Origin: CAZMGD01 sp964565705
Lineage (GTDB): Bacteria; Actinomycetota; Acidimicrobiia; Acidimicrobiales; Ilumatobacteraceae
DNA: 53,314 bases
Reading direction: 5' to 3'
Assembly (NCBI GenBank): GCA_964565705.1
Contig: CAZMGD010000016.1
Span: 1 to 53,314 of the forward strand
The notes beneath the pieces are model-generated. The model was not told the DNA's origin. It made no database searches and saw only the letters and a program-made list of their open reading frames with translations. A program made the translations under genes and the position numbers. Shown one piece after another: positions 32,138 to 39,898 of the stretch. The first letter of the stretch is position 1. Every line of letters begins with the position of its first letter.

Positions 32138-33373
32138 TCACACGCCCATCTCGGCCCATTTCACGCCGGGTTGACGGAGGAAGCGGCGGTGCCAGCGGCG
32201 GGGGGTGAGGGCGATCGCTCGCGGTTCGTCCTCGAACATCCACCGGGCGAAGTTGCGGCGGGTCCACTCGGAGCGATCGACGAGGCGGATGCCGGCGTCC
32301 ACGGCGCGGGGGTGGGTGATGATGCGGCCCATCGCAACCGACATCCGGTGGTCGGCCAGCAGGTGGGCGCGGACCGCGGTCCGGTACCGGGCACCGGCCG
32401 CCCCCGGGGCGTCGTCGCCGCCGCCGGCGGCGATGGCGGACGCGGCCTCGATGCCGGTCAAGAGCGCCTGGCCGATGCCCTCGCCGGTCAGCTGGTCCGT
32501 GGCCGCGGCGGCGTCTCCGACGAACAGCACCTGCCCGATCGCCAGCGTCGCCCGGTCGACCCGAGCCGGGATCGGCCAGGCGAGGTGCCGTCCCTCCATC
32601 TCGAAGCGGTCGCCGAGCGCGGCGCGGACGTGGGGCCGCTGCACCAGCTCCGGCCACAGCGCACGCATGTGCTGCACCGAGTGACCGGCCGTGCGCAGCA
32701 ACCCGAACCCGATGTTCGCCCGCCCGCCCGGCAACGGGAACGACCAGGCGTAGCCGGGCAGCAGGTCGGCGTCGAACCACACGTACAGGCGCTCGGCGGC
32801 TGGGCCGGTCACCCCGCTCGCGTACTGACGGAACGCGTGCCACTCACCGAGGTACGCCGCCTCGTTGAGTCCGAGCGCCTTGCGGACCGGGCTCCACATG
32901 CCGTCGGCGGCGACGACGTGCCGGCACTGCAGCTCGCCGAGGCTGTCCACGTCCACGACGAGACGGGTGGGATCGTCATCGGGTGGCGGGACGAACCGCC
33001 CGAACGAGCAGCCCTCGTGGACGGTCGCCCCGGCGCGGCGGGCCAGGTCGACGAGCGCAGCGTCGAGCTCGACTCGGGGCGCCACCGCGGCGAACGCGCC
33101 GTCGGACGGGAGGCGCAGGAGGATCTCGCGCCCGCCGGGGGCGCGGATCGCGACGTCGTGCACGTCGAACCAGCTGGGCACGGTCGCGGGGTCGAACCCG
33201 AGATCGGCGAGCAGGCGCAGGCACAGCGCGGTCAATCCGTCGCCGCAGCACTTGTCGCGTGGGAACCGGGCCTTGTCGACGACGGTCACGTCGAGGCCCA
33301 TGCGGGCGGCGGTGATCGCGGCGGCGGCACCGGCCGGCCCCGCTCCGACCACCAGCACGTCCGTCTCGATCAC
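32138..33373 (-). CDS. FAD-dependent geranylgeranyl-reductase-family oxidoreductase
   Basis: The 411-aa flavoprotein starts with the dinucleotide motif VLVVGAGPAGAAAAITAARMG and has the family motif PRDKCCGDGLTALCL (the PxxKxCGxG motif of geranylgeranyl reductases, including actinobacterial menaquinone reductase MenJ). The second FAD motif is VLFVGDAAAATDQLTGEGIGQAL. It probably reduces an isoprenoid double bond, for example in menaquinone or a membrane lipid. GTG 33373 is supported by TATCCT 8 nt upstream. Upstream of that lies the iron-box promoter and RNA candidate on the same strand. Confidence 0.88.
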   Translation of the reverse strand: MIETDVLVVGAGPAGAAAAITAARMGLDVTVVDKARFPRDKCCGDGLTALCLRLLADLGFDPATVPSWFDVHDVAIRAPGGREILLRLPSDGAFAAVAPRVELDAALVDLARRAGATVHEGCSFGRFVPPPDDDPTRLVVDVDSLGELQCRHVVAADGMWSPVRKALGLNEAAYLGEWHAFRQYASGVTGPAAERLYVWFDADLLPGYAWSFPLPGGRANIGFGLLRTAGHSVQHMRALWPELVQRPHVRAALGDRFEMEGRHLAWPIPARVDRATLAIGQVLFVGDAAAATDQLTGEGIGQALLTGIEAASAIAAGGGDDAPGAAGARYRTAVRAHLLADHRMSVAMGRIITHPRAVDAGIRLVDRSEWTRRNFARWMFEDEPRAIALTPRRWHRRFLRQPGVKWAEMGV

Positions 33374-33381
33374 GTGAGGGG

Positions 33382-33387
33382 AGGATA
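33382..33387 (-). promoter_or_regulatory. -10 hexamer of FAD reductase gene (leaderless)
   Basis: TATCCT on the minus strand lies 8 nt before the GTG at 33373. It gives this gene its own start signal downstream of the hairpin at 33419-33458. Confidence 0.4.
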
Positions 33388-33418
33388 TCGACGGTGGTTG
33401 CCCGGGGAGCCAGACGCG

Positions 33419-33515
33419 TCAACGGCCTGCGATGCGCGTCCTCATCGCAGGCCGTTGAGCGTGTGCGTCACCGGCGACCTCTGGGGGCAGCTGTCACCGG
33501 CGACACGATCTGGCA
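33419..33515 (-). ncRNA. Candidate iron-regulated small RNA with two hairpins
   Basis: On the minus strand, downstream of a promoter with an iron box, the RNA would begin near 33515. Two copies of GUCGCCGGUGAC (33493-33504 and 33467-33478) pair with each other through 12 positions including two G-U wobbles, enclosing the 14-nt C-rich loop AGCUGCCCCCAGAG. A second hairpin has a perfect 16-bp stem (33419-33434 with 33443-33458) and an 8-nt loop and could be the terminator, although no U-tract follows. The wobbles would be A-C mismatches if the other strand were transcribed, which favours minus-strand RNA. No ORF is present. Existence of the RNA is an inference. Confidence 0.45.
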
Positions 33516-33519
33516 GGAC

Positions 33520-33551
33520 GTAGATTAGGCAGACCTAACAATCGACGTCAA
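33520..33551 (-). promoter_or_regulatory. Promoter with IdeR/DtxR-type iron box
   Basis: On the minus strand: TTGACG (33546-33551), an 18-nt spacer, TAATCT (33522-33527). The 19 bp at 33520-33538, written on the plus strand GTAGATTAGGCAGACCTAA, match the DtxR/IdeR consensus TWAGGTTAGSCTAACCTWA at 15 of 19 positions and cover the -10 and most of the spacer, as expected for iron-dependent repression. The -35 overlaps the amidase stop codon. Confidence 0.6.
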
Positions 33552-34369
33552 GTGGATTCTTGCTGCGTGCCGAGCCGGATCGCCGGGGTCAGCCCGTTCG
33601 AGGCGTCGTGCCAACTCGCCCGATGGGCGTGGACCCGTGCCATCAAGTCGCCGTGCACGAGCGCGTAGAGCGCGTCGCCCGGACACTCGGTGTAGGTCAT
33701 GTCGCGGTGTCCGGCGATCGTCGACGTCGACACGGCGGTACCGGCCTTCCAGCGGTTCGAGCCGCGCGACACGAACGACGTCTGCGCGCCCGGGGAGGTG
33801 TCGATGCTCGACCGTTCCGCCAGCCAGGCCAGGGTCGCCACCAGCGATGCTTGCGCAGCCTCGGTCGGCAGGTGGTCGCTGAACGTCCCGATCATGCAGA
33901 CCAGTTGGGCGAACCCCTGGCTGCCGCCCGTCGCGTCGGCCTCCATCGGCTGCAGGATCGAACCGGCGCGGCCCTCCCACACCAGTCCGTCGCGATCGAC
34001 GAAGAACTCGTAGCAGACGTCCGCCCAGCGCTTGCTGGGATCGTTGCTGGTGTGCCAGGCATACGCGGTCCGCAGCACCGACACCGTGGACTGGTTCTCG
34101 GCGCCCGCGGTGTGGTGCACGAGCAGGAAGCGGACGTCGTCCTCGCGCCGCAGCGGTCCGGTGGGCGCGAGGTCGCCGCCCCACGCGTCGCGCGGGACGA
34201 TCCGCAGACCCGGCGCCACGAGCGCTCCGGCGGGTGAGGCGGGTGCGGCGCGCCCGCCGTCGGCGCGACCGATCGACAACGCGGCGGCCGCCACGGTCGC
34301 GGCGGCGAGCACCTGGCGGCGTGTGGTGCGACCGGATGATCGGTCGGCGAGTCGATGGTCGTCGCACAC
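33548..34369 (-). CDS. Secreted N-acetylmuramoyl-L-alanine amidase (PGRP/amidase_2 fold), Tat signal
   Basis: From GTG 34369 the 273-aa protein has a twin-arginine signal peptide (RTTRRQVLAAATVAAAALS), then a PGRP/amidase_2 domain. Zinc ligands are visible as His in LLVHHTAG, His in TIAGHRDM and Cys in TECPGDALY. GLRIVPRDAWGG is the usual entry of this domain. It cleaves the bond between muramic acid and L-Ala in peptidoglycan. The start is supported by TACGGT 7 nt upstream and by correct placement of the signal; the frame stays open to 34495 but that part is unlike the family. Confidence 0.88.
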   Translation of the reverse strand: MCDDHRLADRSSGRTTRRQVLAAATVAAAALSIGRADGGRAAPASPAGALVAPGLRIVPRDAWGGDLAPTGPLRREDDVRFLLVHHTAGAENQSTVSVLRTAYAWHTSNDPSKRWADVCYEFFVDRDGLVWEGRAGSILQPMEADATGGSQGFAQLVCMIGTFSDHLPTEAAQASLVATLAWLAERSSIDTSPGAQTSFVSRGSNRWKAGTAVSTSTIAGHRDMTYTECPGDALYALVHGDLMARVHAHRASWHDASNGLTPAIRLGTQQEST

Positions 34370-34561
34370 CCTCCGAACCGTAGACGGGCAGTTCAGGCGT
34401 CCGTGCCCTCGCAGCTGCTCGCGGTCGCCCTCCTCTCGCAGCTCGACGAGCTCGCCGACGATCGGCGGATGCTCGCCCTGGGCTGACGCGGCCACACTTG
34501 AACCGCACGGTCATCCTCCGCTAGCAAGCACTGGACACCAATCCGAAAGTGGGGTTCCGGC
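34370..34561. other. 192-nt divergent gap between amidase and SDR genes
   Basis: It contains the amidase -10 box (34377-34382) on the minus strand and a possible TAGCAA box near 34523 for the SDR gene. A 43-codon frame (34355-34486, plus strand, ending LDELADDRRMLALG) is present but has no support. I see no hairpin or repeat. Confidence 0.4.
34377..34382 (-). promoter_or_regulatory. -10 hexamer of amidase gene (leaderless)
   Basis: TACGGT on the minus strand lies 7 nt before GTG 34369. Confidence 0.4.
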
Positions 34562-35485
34562 ATGGCAGCACTCTGCGAGGGACGCGTCGCGATCGTCACC
34601 GGTGCGGGCCGCGGCATCGGCCGCGAGCACGCGCTCATGCTCGGCGCGCACGGCGCCAAGGTGGTCGTCAACGACCTCGGTGGGTCGATGGACGGCTCCG
34701 GCACCGACGCGTCGCCGGCGCAGCAGGTGGCCGACGAGATCGTCGCCGCCGGCGGGGAAGCCGTGGCCAACGGCGACAACGTCGCGACCTGGGACGGCGC
34801 CGAGCGCCTGATCGGCCAGGCGATCACGGCATTCGGCGACCTGCACGTCGTCGTCAACAACGCCGGCATCCTCCGCGATCGAATGCTCGTCAACATGACC
34901 GAGGCGGAGTGGGACAGCGTCATCACCGTGCACCTCAAGGGCACGTTCGCACCGTCGCGCCACGCGGCTGCGTACTGGCGTGATCAGTCCAAGGCCGGCA
35001 AGGACGTCGACGCCAGGATCATCAACACGACATCCGTGTCGGGCATCTACGGCAACCCCGGCCAGACCAACTACGGCGCCGCGAAAGCGGGCATCGCATC
35101 GTTCACGAACATCGCCGCGCTCGAACTCGCCCGCTACGGCGTCACCGTCAACGCCGTCGCCCCGAACGCGCTGACCCGGATGACCGAGGGCCTCGCCGGA
35201 GCGCTCGCCGCCGACGACGACCGCCGCGAGCAACTCGCCCCACGCTGGATCGCACCGATCGTCACCTGGCTGGCATCGACGGAGTCCAAGGGGGTGTCCG
35301 GGCGCGTGTTCGAGGCGGCCGGCGACGTGCTGGCGATCGCCGAGGGCTGGCACCGCGGCCCGCGCACGGCACCCGTCGACGACCCGACCCGCCTCGGGTC
35401 GGTCGTCGAGGATCTGTTGTCCCGGGCCCGCAAGGCGGCGGGCATGAACGGGGAGGATGGCTCGTGGCCACAGCCGAAGGACTGA
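34562..35485 (+). CDS. SDR oxidoreductase of the MFE-2 (3R-hydroxyacyl-CoA dehydrogenase) type
   Basis: The 307-aa SDR has IVTGAGRGIGREHALMLGAHGAKVVVNDLGG, the MFE-2-like NAD-binding signature, and an active site TTSVSGIYGNPGQTNYGAAK (Ser, Tyr, Lys). A C-terminal extension beyond the core (about 50 residues, ending SWPQPKD) is present. It is followed 40 nt later by a MaoC-type hydratase, so together they provide the two activities of peroxisomal multifunctional enzyme type 2 as separate proteins. Likely role: beta-oxidation of fatty acids or steroid side chains through 3R-hydroxyacyl-CoA (inference). It is paralogous to the SDR at 15132. Confidence 0.88.
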   Translation: MAALCEGRVAIVTGAGRGIGREHALMLGAHGAKVVVNDLGGSMDGSGTDASPAQQVADEIVAAGGEAVANGDNVATWDGAERLIGQAITAFGDLHVVVNNAGILRDRMLVNMTEAEWDSVITVHLKGTFAPSRHAAAYWRDQSKAGKDVDARIINTTSVSGIYGNPGQTNYGAAKAGIASFTNIAALELARYGVTVNAVAPNALTRMTEGLAGALAADDDRREQLAPRWIAPIVTWLASTESKGVSGRVFEAAGDVLAIAEGWHRGPRTAPVDDPTRLGSVVEDLLSRARKAAGMNGEDGSWPQPKD

Positions 35486-35525
35486 CCCGCGGACGGAAGC
35501 AGCCAGTGAACGAGGAGGACACCGC

Positions 35526-36371
35526 ATGCCGCTGAACCCCGACTCCGTCGGCTCGACCTCGGATCCCGTCGAGGTCTCGTGGACGTCGAAGGACGCGCTG
35601 CTCTACGCCGTCGGCATCGGGGCCGGCACGAACGAGCTCGCGTTCACGACCGAGAACACGTCCGGCGTGCCGCAGCGCGCGTTCCCCACGTTCCCCGTCG
35701 TGATCGGCGTCGGCCAGGGCGCGACCGCCGGCGCGATGAGCAAGGTCGGCACGTTCGACCTGGCGATGCTCGTGCACGGCCAGCAGGCCGTGACGCTGCA
35801 CCGGGAGGTGCCGGCCGCGGGCGCGGCGACGGTGACGTCGACCATCGCCGCGATGTACGACAAGGGCAAGGCCGCGGTCGTCGTGTTCGACGCCGAGGCC
35901 GTCAGCGACGGTGAACCGCTGTACACGACACGGATGTCGGCGTTCATCCGCGGCGAAGGCGGCTGGGGCGGCGACCGCGGTCCGAGCGGCCCGCAGAACG
36001 TACCGCCCAGCTCGTCGCCGGATCAGCAGGTCACCTACCAGACCTCGCCCGATCAGGCCCTGCTGTACCGGCTCTCGGGCGATCGCAACCCCCTGCACAG
36101 CGATCCGAGCTTCGCCAAGCTGGCCGGTTTCGACGCGCCGATCCTCCACGGCCTGTGCACGTACGGGTTCACCGGGCGGGCGCTGCTGCACACGCTCGCC
36201 GGCGGCGATCCGGCGCACTTCCACCACATCGAGGGGCGGTTTTCCTCGCCGGTCGTCCCCGGCGAGGCGCTCACGGTGTCGATGTGGCACACCGGTCCCG
36301 GCGAGGCCGTGTTCACGACCTCTGTCGCCGACCGGGTCGTGATCGACCAGGGCTTGGTGCGATTCTCCTGA
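35526..36371 (+). CDS. MaoC-type enoyl-CoA hydratase 2
   Basis: The 281-aa protein is a double hot-dog hydratase. The hydratase-2 motif is in the C-terminal half: YRLSGDRNPLHSDPSFAKLAGFDAPILHGLCTYG, with the catalytic Asp and His. The N-terminal half (DALLYAVGIGAGTNELAFTTE) is the second, non-catalytic hot-dog. The enzyme hydrates trans-2-enoyl-CoA to 3R-hydroxyacyl-CoA, the substrate type expected for the SDR just upstream. ATG 35526 is preceded by AACGAGGAGGACACCGC, a strong ribosome-binding site. The next gene follows after 1 nt, so they form an operon. Confidence 0.92.
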   Translation: MPLNPDSVGSTSDPVEVSWTSKDALLYAVGIGAGTNELAFTTENTSGVPQRAFPTFPVVIGVGQGATAGAMSKVGTFDLAMLVHGQQAVTLHREVPAAGAATVTSTIAAMYDKGKAAVVVFDAEAVSDGEPLYTTRMSAFIRGEGGWGGDRGPSGPQNVPPSSSPDQQVTYQTSPDQALLYRLSGDRNPLHSDPSFAKLAGFDAPILHGLCTYGFTGRALLHTLAGGDPAHFHHIEGRFSSPVVPGEALTVSMWHTGPGEAVFTTSVADRVVIDQGLVRFS

Positions 36372-36372
36372 C

Positions 36373-37335
36373 ATGCCTGCCATCGCCGTCCTCGACGACT
36401 ACCAGCACGCTGCCGAGGGGATGGCCGACTGGTCGTCGCTCGAAGGGTGCACGACGACGTTCTTCCACGAGCACATCGCCGATCCCGACGCCCTCGTCGA
36501 GGCGCTGCAGCCGTTCGAGATCGTGGCCGCGATGCGCGAGCGCACCGCGTTCCCGCGCTCGGTGCTGGAGCGCCTGGGGAACCTGAGGCTGCTGGTCACC
36601 ACGGGTCCGTTCAACGCGGCCATCGACATCGACGCCGCCACCGAGCTCGGCATCACGATGAGCGGAACCCTCGGCACGCCGACGCCGACGCCGGAGTTGA
36701 CGTGGGCGTTGATCCTGGCCCTCGCCCGCCAGGTGCCGCGCGAGGACGCGGCGATCCGCGCCGGGAAGTGGCAGGTCAGCGTCGGGACGGAGCTGGCGGG
36801 GCGCACGCTCGGCCTGCTCGGCCTGGGCCGGCAGGGGATGCAGGTGGCACCGGTCGGCCGGGCCTTCGGCATGGACGTGGTCGCGTGGAGCCCGAACCTG
36901 ACGACCGAGCGGGCGGAGGCCGTCGGCGCGCGGCTCGTCACGAAGGACGAGCTGTTCCGGCACTCGGACTTCGTGTCCGTCCACCTCGTGCTGTCGGAGC
37001 GGTCGCGGCACCTCGTCGGCGAGGTCGAGCTGCGGATGATGCAGCCGACCGCGTATCTCGTCAACACGTCGCGCGGTCCTCTGGTGGACCAAGCCGCGCT
37101 CGTGCGCGCGTTGCACGAGGGGTGGATTGCCGGCGCCGGCCTGGACGTCTACGACGTCGAGCCGATCGAGCCGGACAACCCCTTGCTGGGCGCGCCGAAC
37201 ACGGTGCTGACCCCACACCTCGGCTACGTCGCCGACAAGAACTACCGCGTGTTCTACGGCAACATCGTCGAGGACATCGCCGCCTACCTGGCGGGCTCAC
37301 CGATCCGCCTCGTCGAGCGGGCGCCCAACCGATGA
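36373..37335 (+). CDS. D-2-hydroxyacid dehydrogenase family protein
   Basis: The 320-aa protein has the NAD-binding motif LGLLGLGRQGMQVAPVGRAFGMDVVAWSP and the catalytic set Arg (VNTSRGPLVDQAAL), Glu (DVYDVEPIEPDNPLL) and His (LTPHLGYV). The family includes phosphoglycerate, glycerate and formate dehydrogenases; the substrate here is not evident. It starts 1 nt after the MaoC stop and precedes the mycofactocin-type SDR by 52 nt, so it appears to be part of the catabolic run 34562-38839. Confidence 0.9.
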   Translation: MPAIAVLDDYQHAAEGMADWSSLEGCTTTFFHEHIADPDALVEALQPFEIVAAMRERTAFPRSVLERLGNLRLLVTTGPFNAAIDIDAATELGITMSGTLGTPTPTPELTWALILALARQVPREDAAIRAGKWQVSVGTELAGRTLGLLGLGRQGMQVAPVGRAFGMDVVAWSPNLTTERAEAVGARLVTKDELFRHSDFVSVHLVLSERSRHLVGEVELRMMQPTAYLVNTSRGPLVDQAALVRALHEGWIAGAGLDVYDVEPIEPDNPLLGAPNTVLTPHLGYVADKNYRVFYGNIVEDIAAYLAGSPIRLVERAPNR

Positions 37336-37387
37336 GCGGGCGCCCACTGTCAGGCCTGGATGCCGATATCGGTCTCGAGGCCGGGCA

Positions 37388-38224
37388 ATGAGCGACCTGC
37401 CGCTCGCCGGGAAGGTCGCGCTCGTCACCGGTGCGGCGCGCGGGCAGGGCCGCTCGCATGCGCTGGCCCTCGCTGCTGCCGGTGCGTCGGTAGCGCTCGT
37501 CGACGTCCCGTCGGGCCTGTCGTCGGTGCCCTACGAGGTGGCGTCGGTCGACGACCTCGCCGGCGCGGTGTCGGCGGTGGCGACGCTGGGTGTCGGGGCG
37601 CTCGGCATCCAGGCCGACGTCCGCAGCCGTGACGCTGTGCGGGCCGCGGTGAAGCAGGCGGAGAGCGAGCTCGGCCCGGTCGACGTGCTCGTGGCCAATG
37701 CGGGCATCTGCTGCACGGGGCCGTTCGCCGACGTGGACGAGGCGCTGTGGGCCGAGAGCATCGACACCAACCTCGGCGGTGTGATGTGGTCGATGCAGGC
37801 GGTCGTCGCCGGCATGGTCGAGCGCGGCTACGGCCGGATCGTCGCCACCGCGTCGATGGCGGCGCGCGGCGGCACCCGGAACCTGTCCGCCTACTCGGCG
37901 TCCAAGTGGGGGGTGGTCGGTCTCGTCAAGTGCCTCGCCCTGGAGGTCGCCGGCACCGGGGTCACCGTCAACGCGGTGTGCCCTGCCGCGGTCGAGACGC
38001 CGATGGTGCTGCACGACACGAACTACCGCCTGTTCTGCCCGGATCTCCCGAACCCGACGATGGAGGACGCGATCGCGCGCTTCCGACGGATGAGCCCGCT
38101 CGGCGAGCCGTGGCTCCAGCCCGAGGACGTCTCGCGCTCGGTCATGCACCTCGTGCTCGACCGGGGGCTCACGTCGGGCCTGGCGCTGGAGCTCGGCCTC
38201 GGTGGATCGGCCAGTCGCGTCTGA
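37388..38224 (+). CDS. Mycofactocin-coupled SDR oxidoreductase
   Basis: The 278-aa SDR has VALVTGAARGQGRSHALALAAAGASVALVDV, where GAARGQGRSHA is the hallmark of the mycofactocin-coupled SDR group that carries non-exchangeable NAD and passes electrons to mycofactocin. It also has the family insertion after beta-2 (VPYEVASVDDLAGAVSAV), VANAGICCTGPF, and the active site ATASMAARGGTRNLSAYSASK. The mycofactocin maturation genes (mftA-F) are not in this window, so cofactor supply is inferred. Substrate is probably an alcohol. Confidence 0.85.
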   Translation: MSDLPLAGKVALVTGAARGQGRSHALALAAAGASVALVDVPSGLSSVPYEVASVDDLAGAVSAVATLGVGALGIQADVRSRDAVRAAVKQAESELGPVDVLVANAGICCTGPFADVDEALWAESIDTNLGGVMWSMQAVVAGMVERGYGRIVATASMAARGGTRNLSAYSASKWGVVGLVKCLALEVAGTGVTVNAVCPAAVETPMVLHDTNYRLFCPDLPNPTMEDAIARFRRMSPLGEPWLQPEDVSRSVMHLVLDRGLTSGLALELGLGGSASRV

Positions 38225-38263
38225 CGCCGTTACGCTCCAACACGAGTCGAACGGGGGTAGGAG

Positions 38264-38839
38264 ATGACCGACACCGCAGTGGGCACGTTCACCAGGATGG
38301 ACGACGCCACGCCCGAGCAGCTGGCGATCGTGGTCAGCGAGGCCCAACGGCACCTCAATGCCCACGTGGCCGACCGGATGCTGGAGCTGCTCGACACCCT
38401 GAAGGGCCCGACGCTCGGCTACCAGGTCGATCGTTACGAGCACTCGCTGCAGACAGCGACGCGTGCGCATCGCGATGGTGCCCGCATCGACATGGTGATC
38501 GCCGGGCTGCTGCACGACGTCGGTGACGCACTCGCGCCGGCCAACCACAGCGAGCTTGCGGCGACGATCATCGCTCCCTACGTCGACGCCGAGACCACCT
38601 GGGTGGTGCGCCACCACGGCGTGTTCCAGGGCTACCACTACTGGCACAAGATCGGCTTCGACCGCGACACTCGCGAGCGGTACCGCGACAGCCCGTACTT
38701 CGACGCTGCCGCCCACTTCTGCGGCGAGTGGGACCAGCAGGCCTTCGACCCCGACTACGACACGCTGCCGATCGAGTTCTTCGAACCGATGCTGCGCGAG
38801 GTCTTCGCCCGCCCGGCCAGCGGCTTCGGCACCGAGTAG
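38264..38839 (+). CDS. HD-domain protein, possible PhnZ-like diiron oxygenase or phosphohydrolase
   Basis: The 191-aa protein has an HD-domain metal-ligand set: YEHSLQTATRA, LLHDVGDALAPANHSE and RHHGVFQGYHYWH. The YEHSLQ, HD and NHSE arrangement resembles PhnZ/TmpB-like mixed-valent diiron oxygenases, which cleave C-P bonds of hydroxyphosphonates, but no phosphonate gene is nearby, so this is only a structural similarity. A hydrolase role is equally possible. ATG 38264 is preceded by GGGGGTAGGAG; a TACGCT box at 38231-38236 could be its own -10. It follows the mycofactocin SDR by 39 nt. Confidence 0.8.
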   Translation: MTDTAVGTFTRMDDATPEQLAIVVSEAQRHLNAHVADRMLELLDTLKGPTLGYQVDRYEHSLQTATRAHRDGARIDMVIAGLLHDVGDALAPANHSELAATIIAPYVDAETTWVVRHHGVFQGYHYWHKIGFDRDTRERYRDSPYFDAAAHFCGEWDQQAFDPDYDTLPIEFFEPMLREVFARPASGFGTE

Positions 38840-38860
38840 TGCGGTGGGTGGCGTCGCCGA

Positions 38861-39829
38861 TCACGTCAAGGGGTTGCTCATCCCCGCCGGGCCGCCGGCG
38901 ACCCCGTTCGGGTAGCGCTCCTCGAACAGCCGGCGGAAGCCGTCTCGGAACCCGACGGTGGACGGTCCGGTGATCGCCTGCCGGCGGGTCGGATCGGCCG
39001 ACGCGCCGGGCTGGCTGCCAGGAACCGGCGTGACCCGGACGTCGGCGGGCAGGCCGGTGAGCTCGGCGAAGTAGGCGCACCACTCCTGCGCGCTGACCTG
39101 CTCGTCGCCACCCCAGTTGACGATCGTCGCCGGCGTCGACGCTGCCCCGAGCAGCGCGGCGACCTGACCGTTGATGTCGTCCTGGTGGACCGGGCTGTAC
39201 GGGCACGGATCGTGACGAAGCGTGACGGGCTTGCCGGCCGCGATCGCATCGAGGTGGTAGGCGGGCAGGCCGCCGCGCGAGCTGTAGGCGGCGTTCATCC
39301 TGGCGATGGTCACGGGCAGGCCGAACGAGCGGGCGCAGAAGCGGGCCACCGCCTCCTCGGCGATCTTGGTCACCGAGTACGTCGGTGTGCCGGGCACCAC
39401 GGCCTCGCCCAGCGGGTCGGTCTCGACGAACGCGTGCATCGGGTCGGGGTTCGGCTTGTAGACGCTGCACGTCGACATCACCAGAGCCGCCGTCGCCGAT
39501 CGGCAGTGCTCGAGGAGCAGCCCCGTCGCCTCGGCGTTGACCCGCAGCGCTTGGTCGTAGTCGGCGGAGGGGCCGATGGCGGCGGCGAGGTGCAGCACGT
39601 AGGTGAAGTCGCGCGGCAGATCGCCGAAGTCTCCGGACGCAAGGTCGATGACGCGGGTCGTGACACCCATTGCCTCGACCTCCTCGCGCGAGCCGGGCAC
39701 GCTGAAGCGGGCGACCCCCCAGACCTCGTTGTTCCCGGAGAGATCGGCGCACAGCGGGGCGGCGATCTGCCCGGCCGGGCCGGTGACGAGGATCTTCTCG
39801 CCGGCGAGTCGGTCGGAGGTGCTGGCCAT
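38861..39829 (-). CDS. NAD-dependent epimerase/dehydratase family protein
   Basis: The 322-aa extended-SDR protein has the nucleotide motif ILVTGPAGQIAAPL (with GPAGQI in place of the common GxxGxxG), YVLHLAAAIGPS, and the active-site pair Tyr-x3-Lys in TPTYSVTKIAEEA, with STCSVY supplying the Ser/Thr. The substrate is unknown; such proteins act on nucleotide sugars or on steroid/lignin-type compounds. It is divergent from the alpha/beta hydrolase at 39899 across 69 nt, and both have leaderless-type -10 boxes 6 nt from their starts. Confidence 0.87.
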   Translation of the reverse strand: MASTSDRLAGEKILVTGPAGQIAAPLCADLSGNNEVWGVARFSVPGSREEVEAMGVTTRVIDLASGDFGDLPRDFTYVLHLAAAIGPSADYDQALRVNAEATGLLLEHCRSATAALVMSTCSVYKPNPDPMHAFVETDPLGEAVVPGTPTYSVTKIAEEAVARFCARSFGLPVTIARMNAAYSSRGGLPAYHLDAIAAGKPVTLRHDPCPYSPVHQDDINGQVAALLGAASTPATIVNWGGDEQVSAQEWCAYFAELTGLPADVRVTPVPGSQPGASADPTRRQAITGPSTVGFRDGFRRLFEERYPNGVAGGPAGMSNPLT

Positions 39830-39835
39830 CGGCCG

Positions 39836-39841
39836 TGTCTA
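39836..39841 (-). promoter_or_regulatory. -10 hexamer of epimerase gene (leaderless)
   Basis: TAGACA on the minus strand lies 6 nt before the ATG at 39829. Confidence 0.35.
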
Positions 39842-39886
39842 CCGGCGGGGCGGCCGCTGCCGAGAGTCGGATCGGATGAGCCGTCG

Positions 39887-39892
39887 TAGAGT
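39887..39892 (+). promoter_or_regulatory. -10 hexamer of alpha/beta hydrolase gene (leaderless)
   Basis: TAGAGT lies 6 nt before the ATG at 39899. Confidence 0.4.
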
Positions 39893-39898
39893 CGCCAC

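Noticed and set aside
34355..34486. 43-codon plus-strand frame ending LDELADDRRMLALG
   Set aside because: It looks protein-like at its end, but it overlaps the amidase N-terminus, has no start signal and is too short to support.
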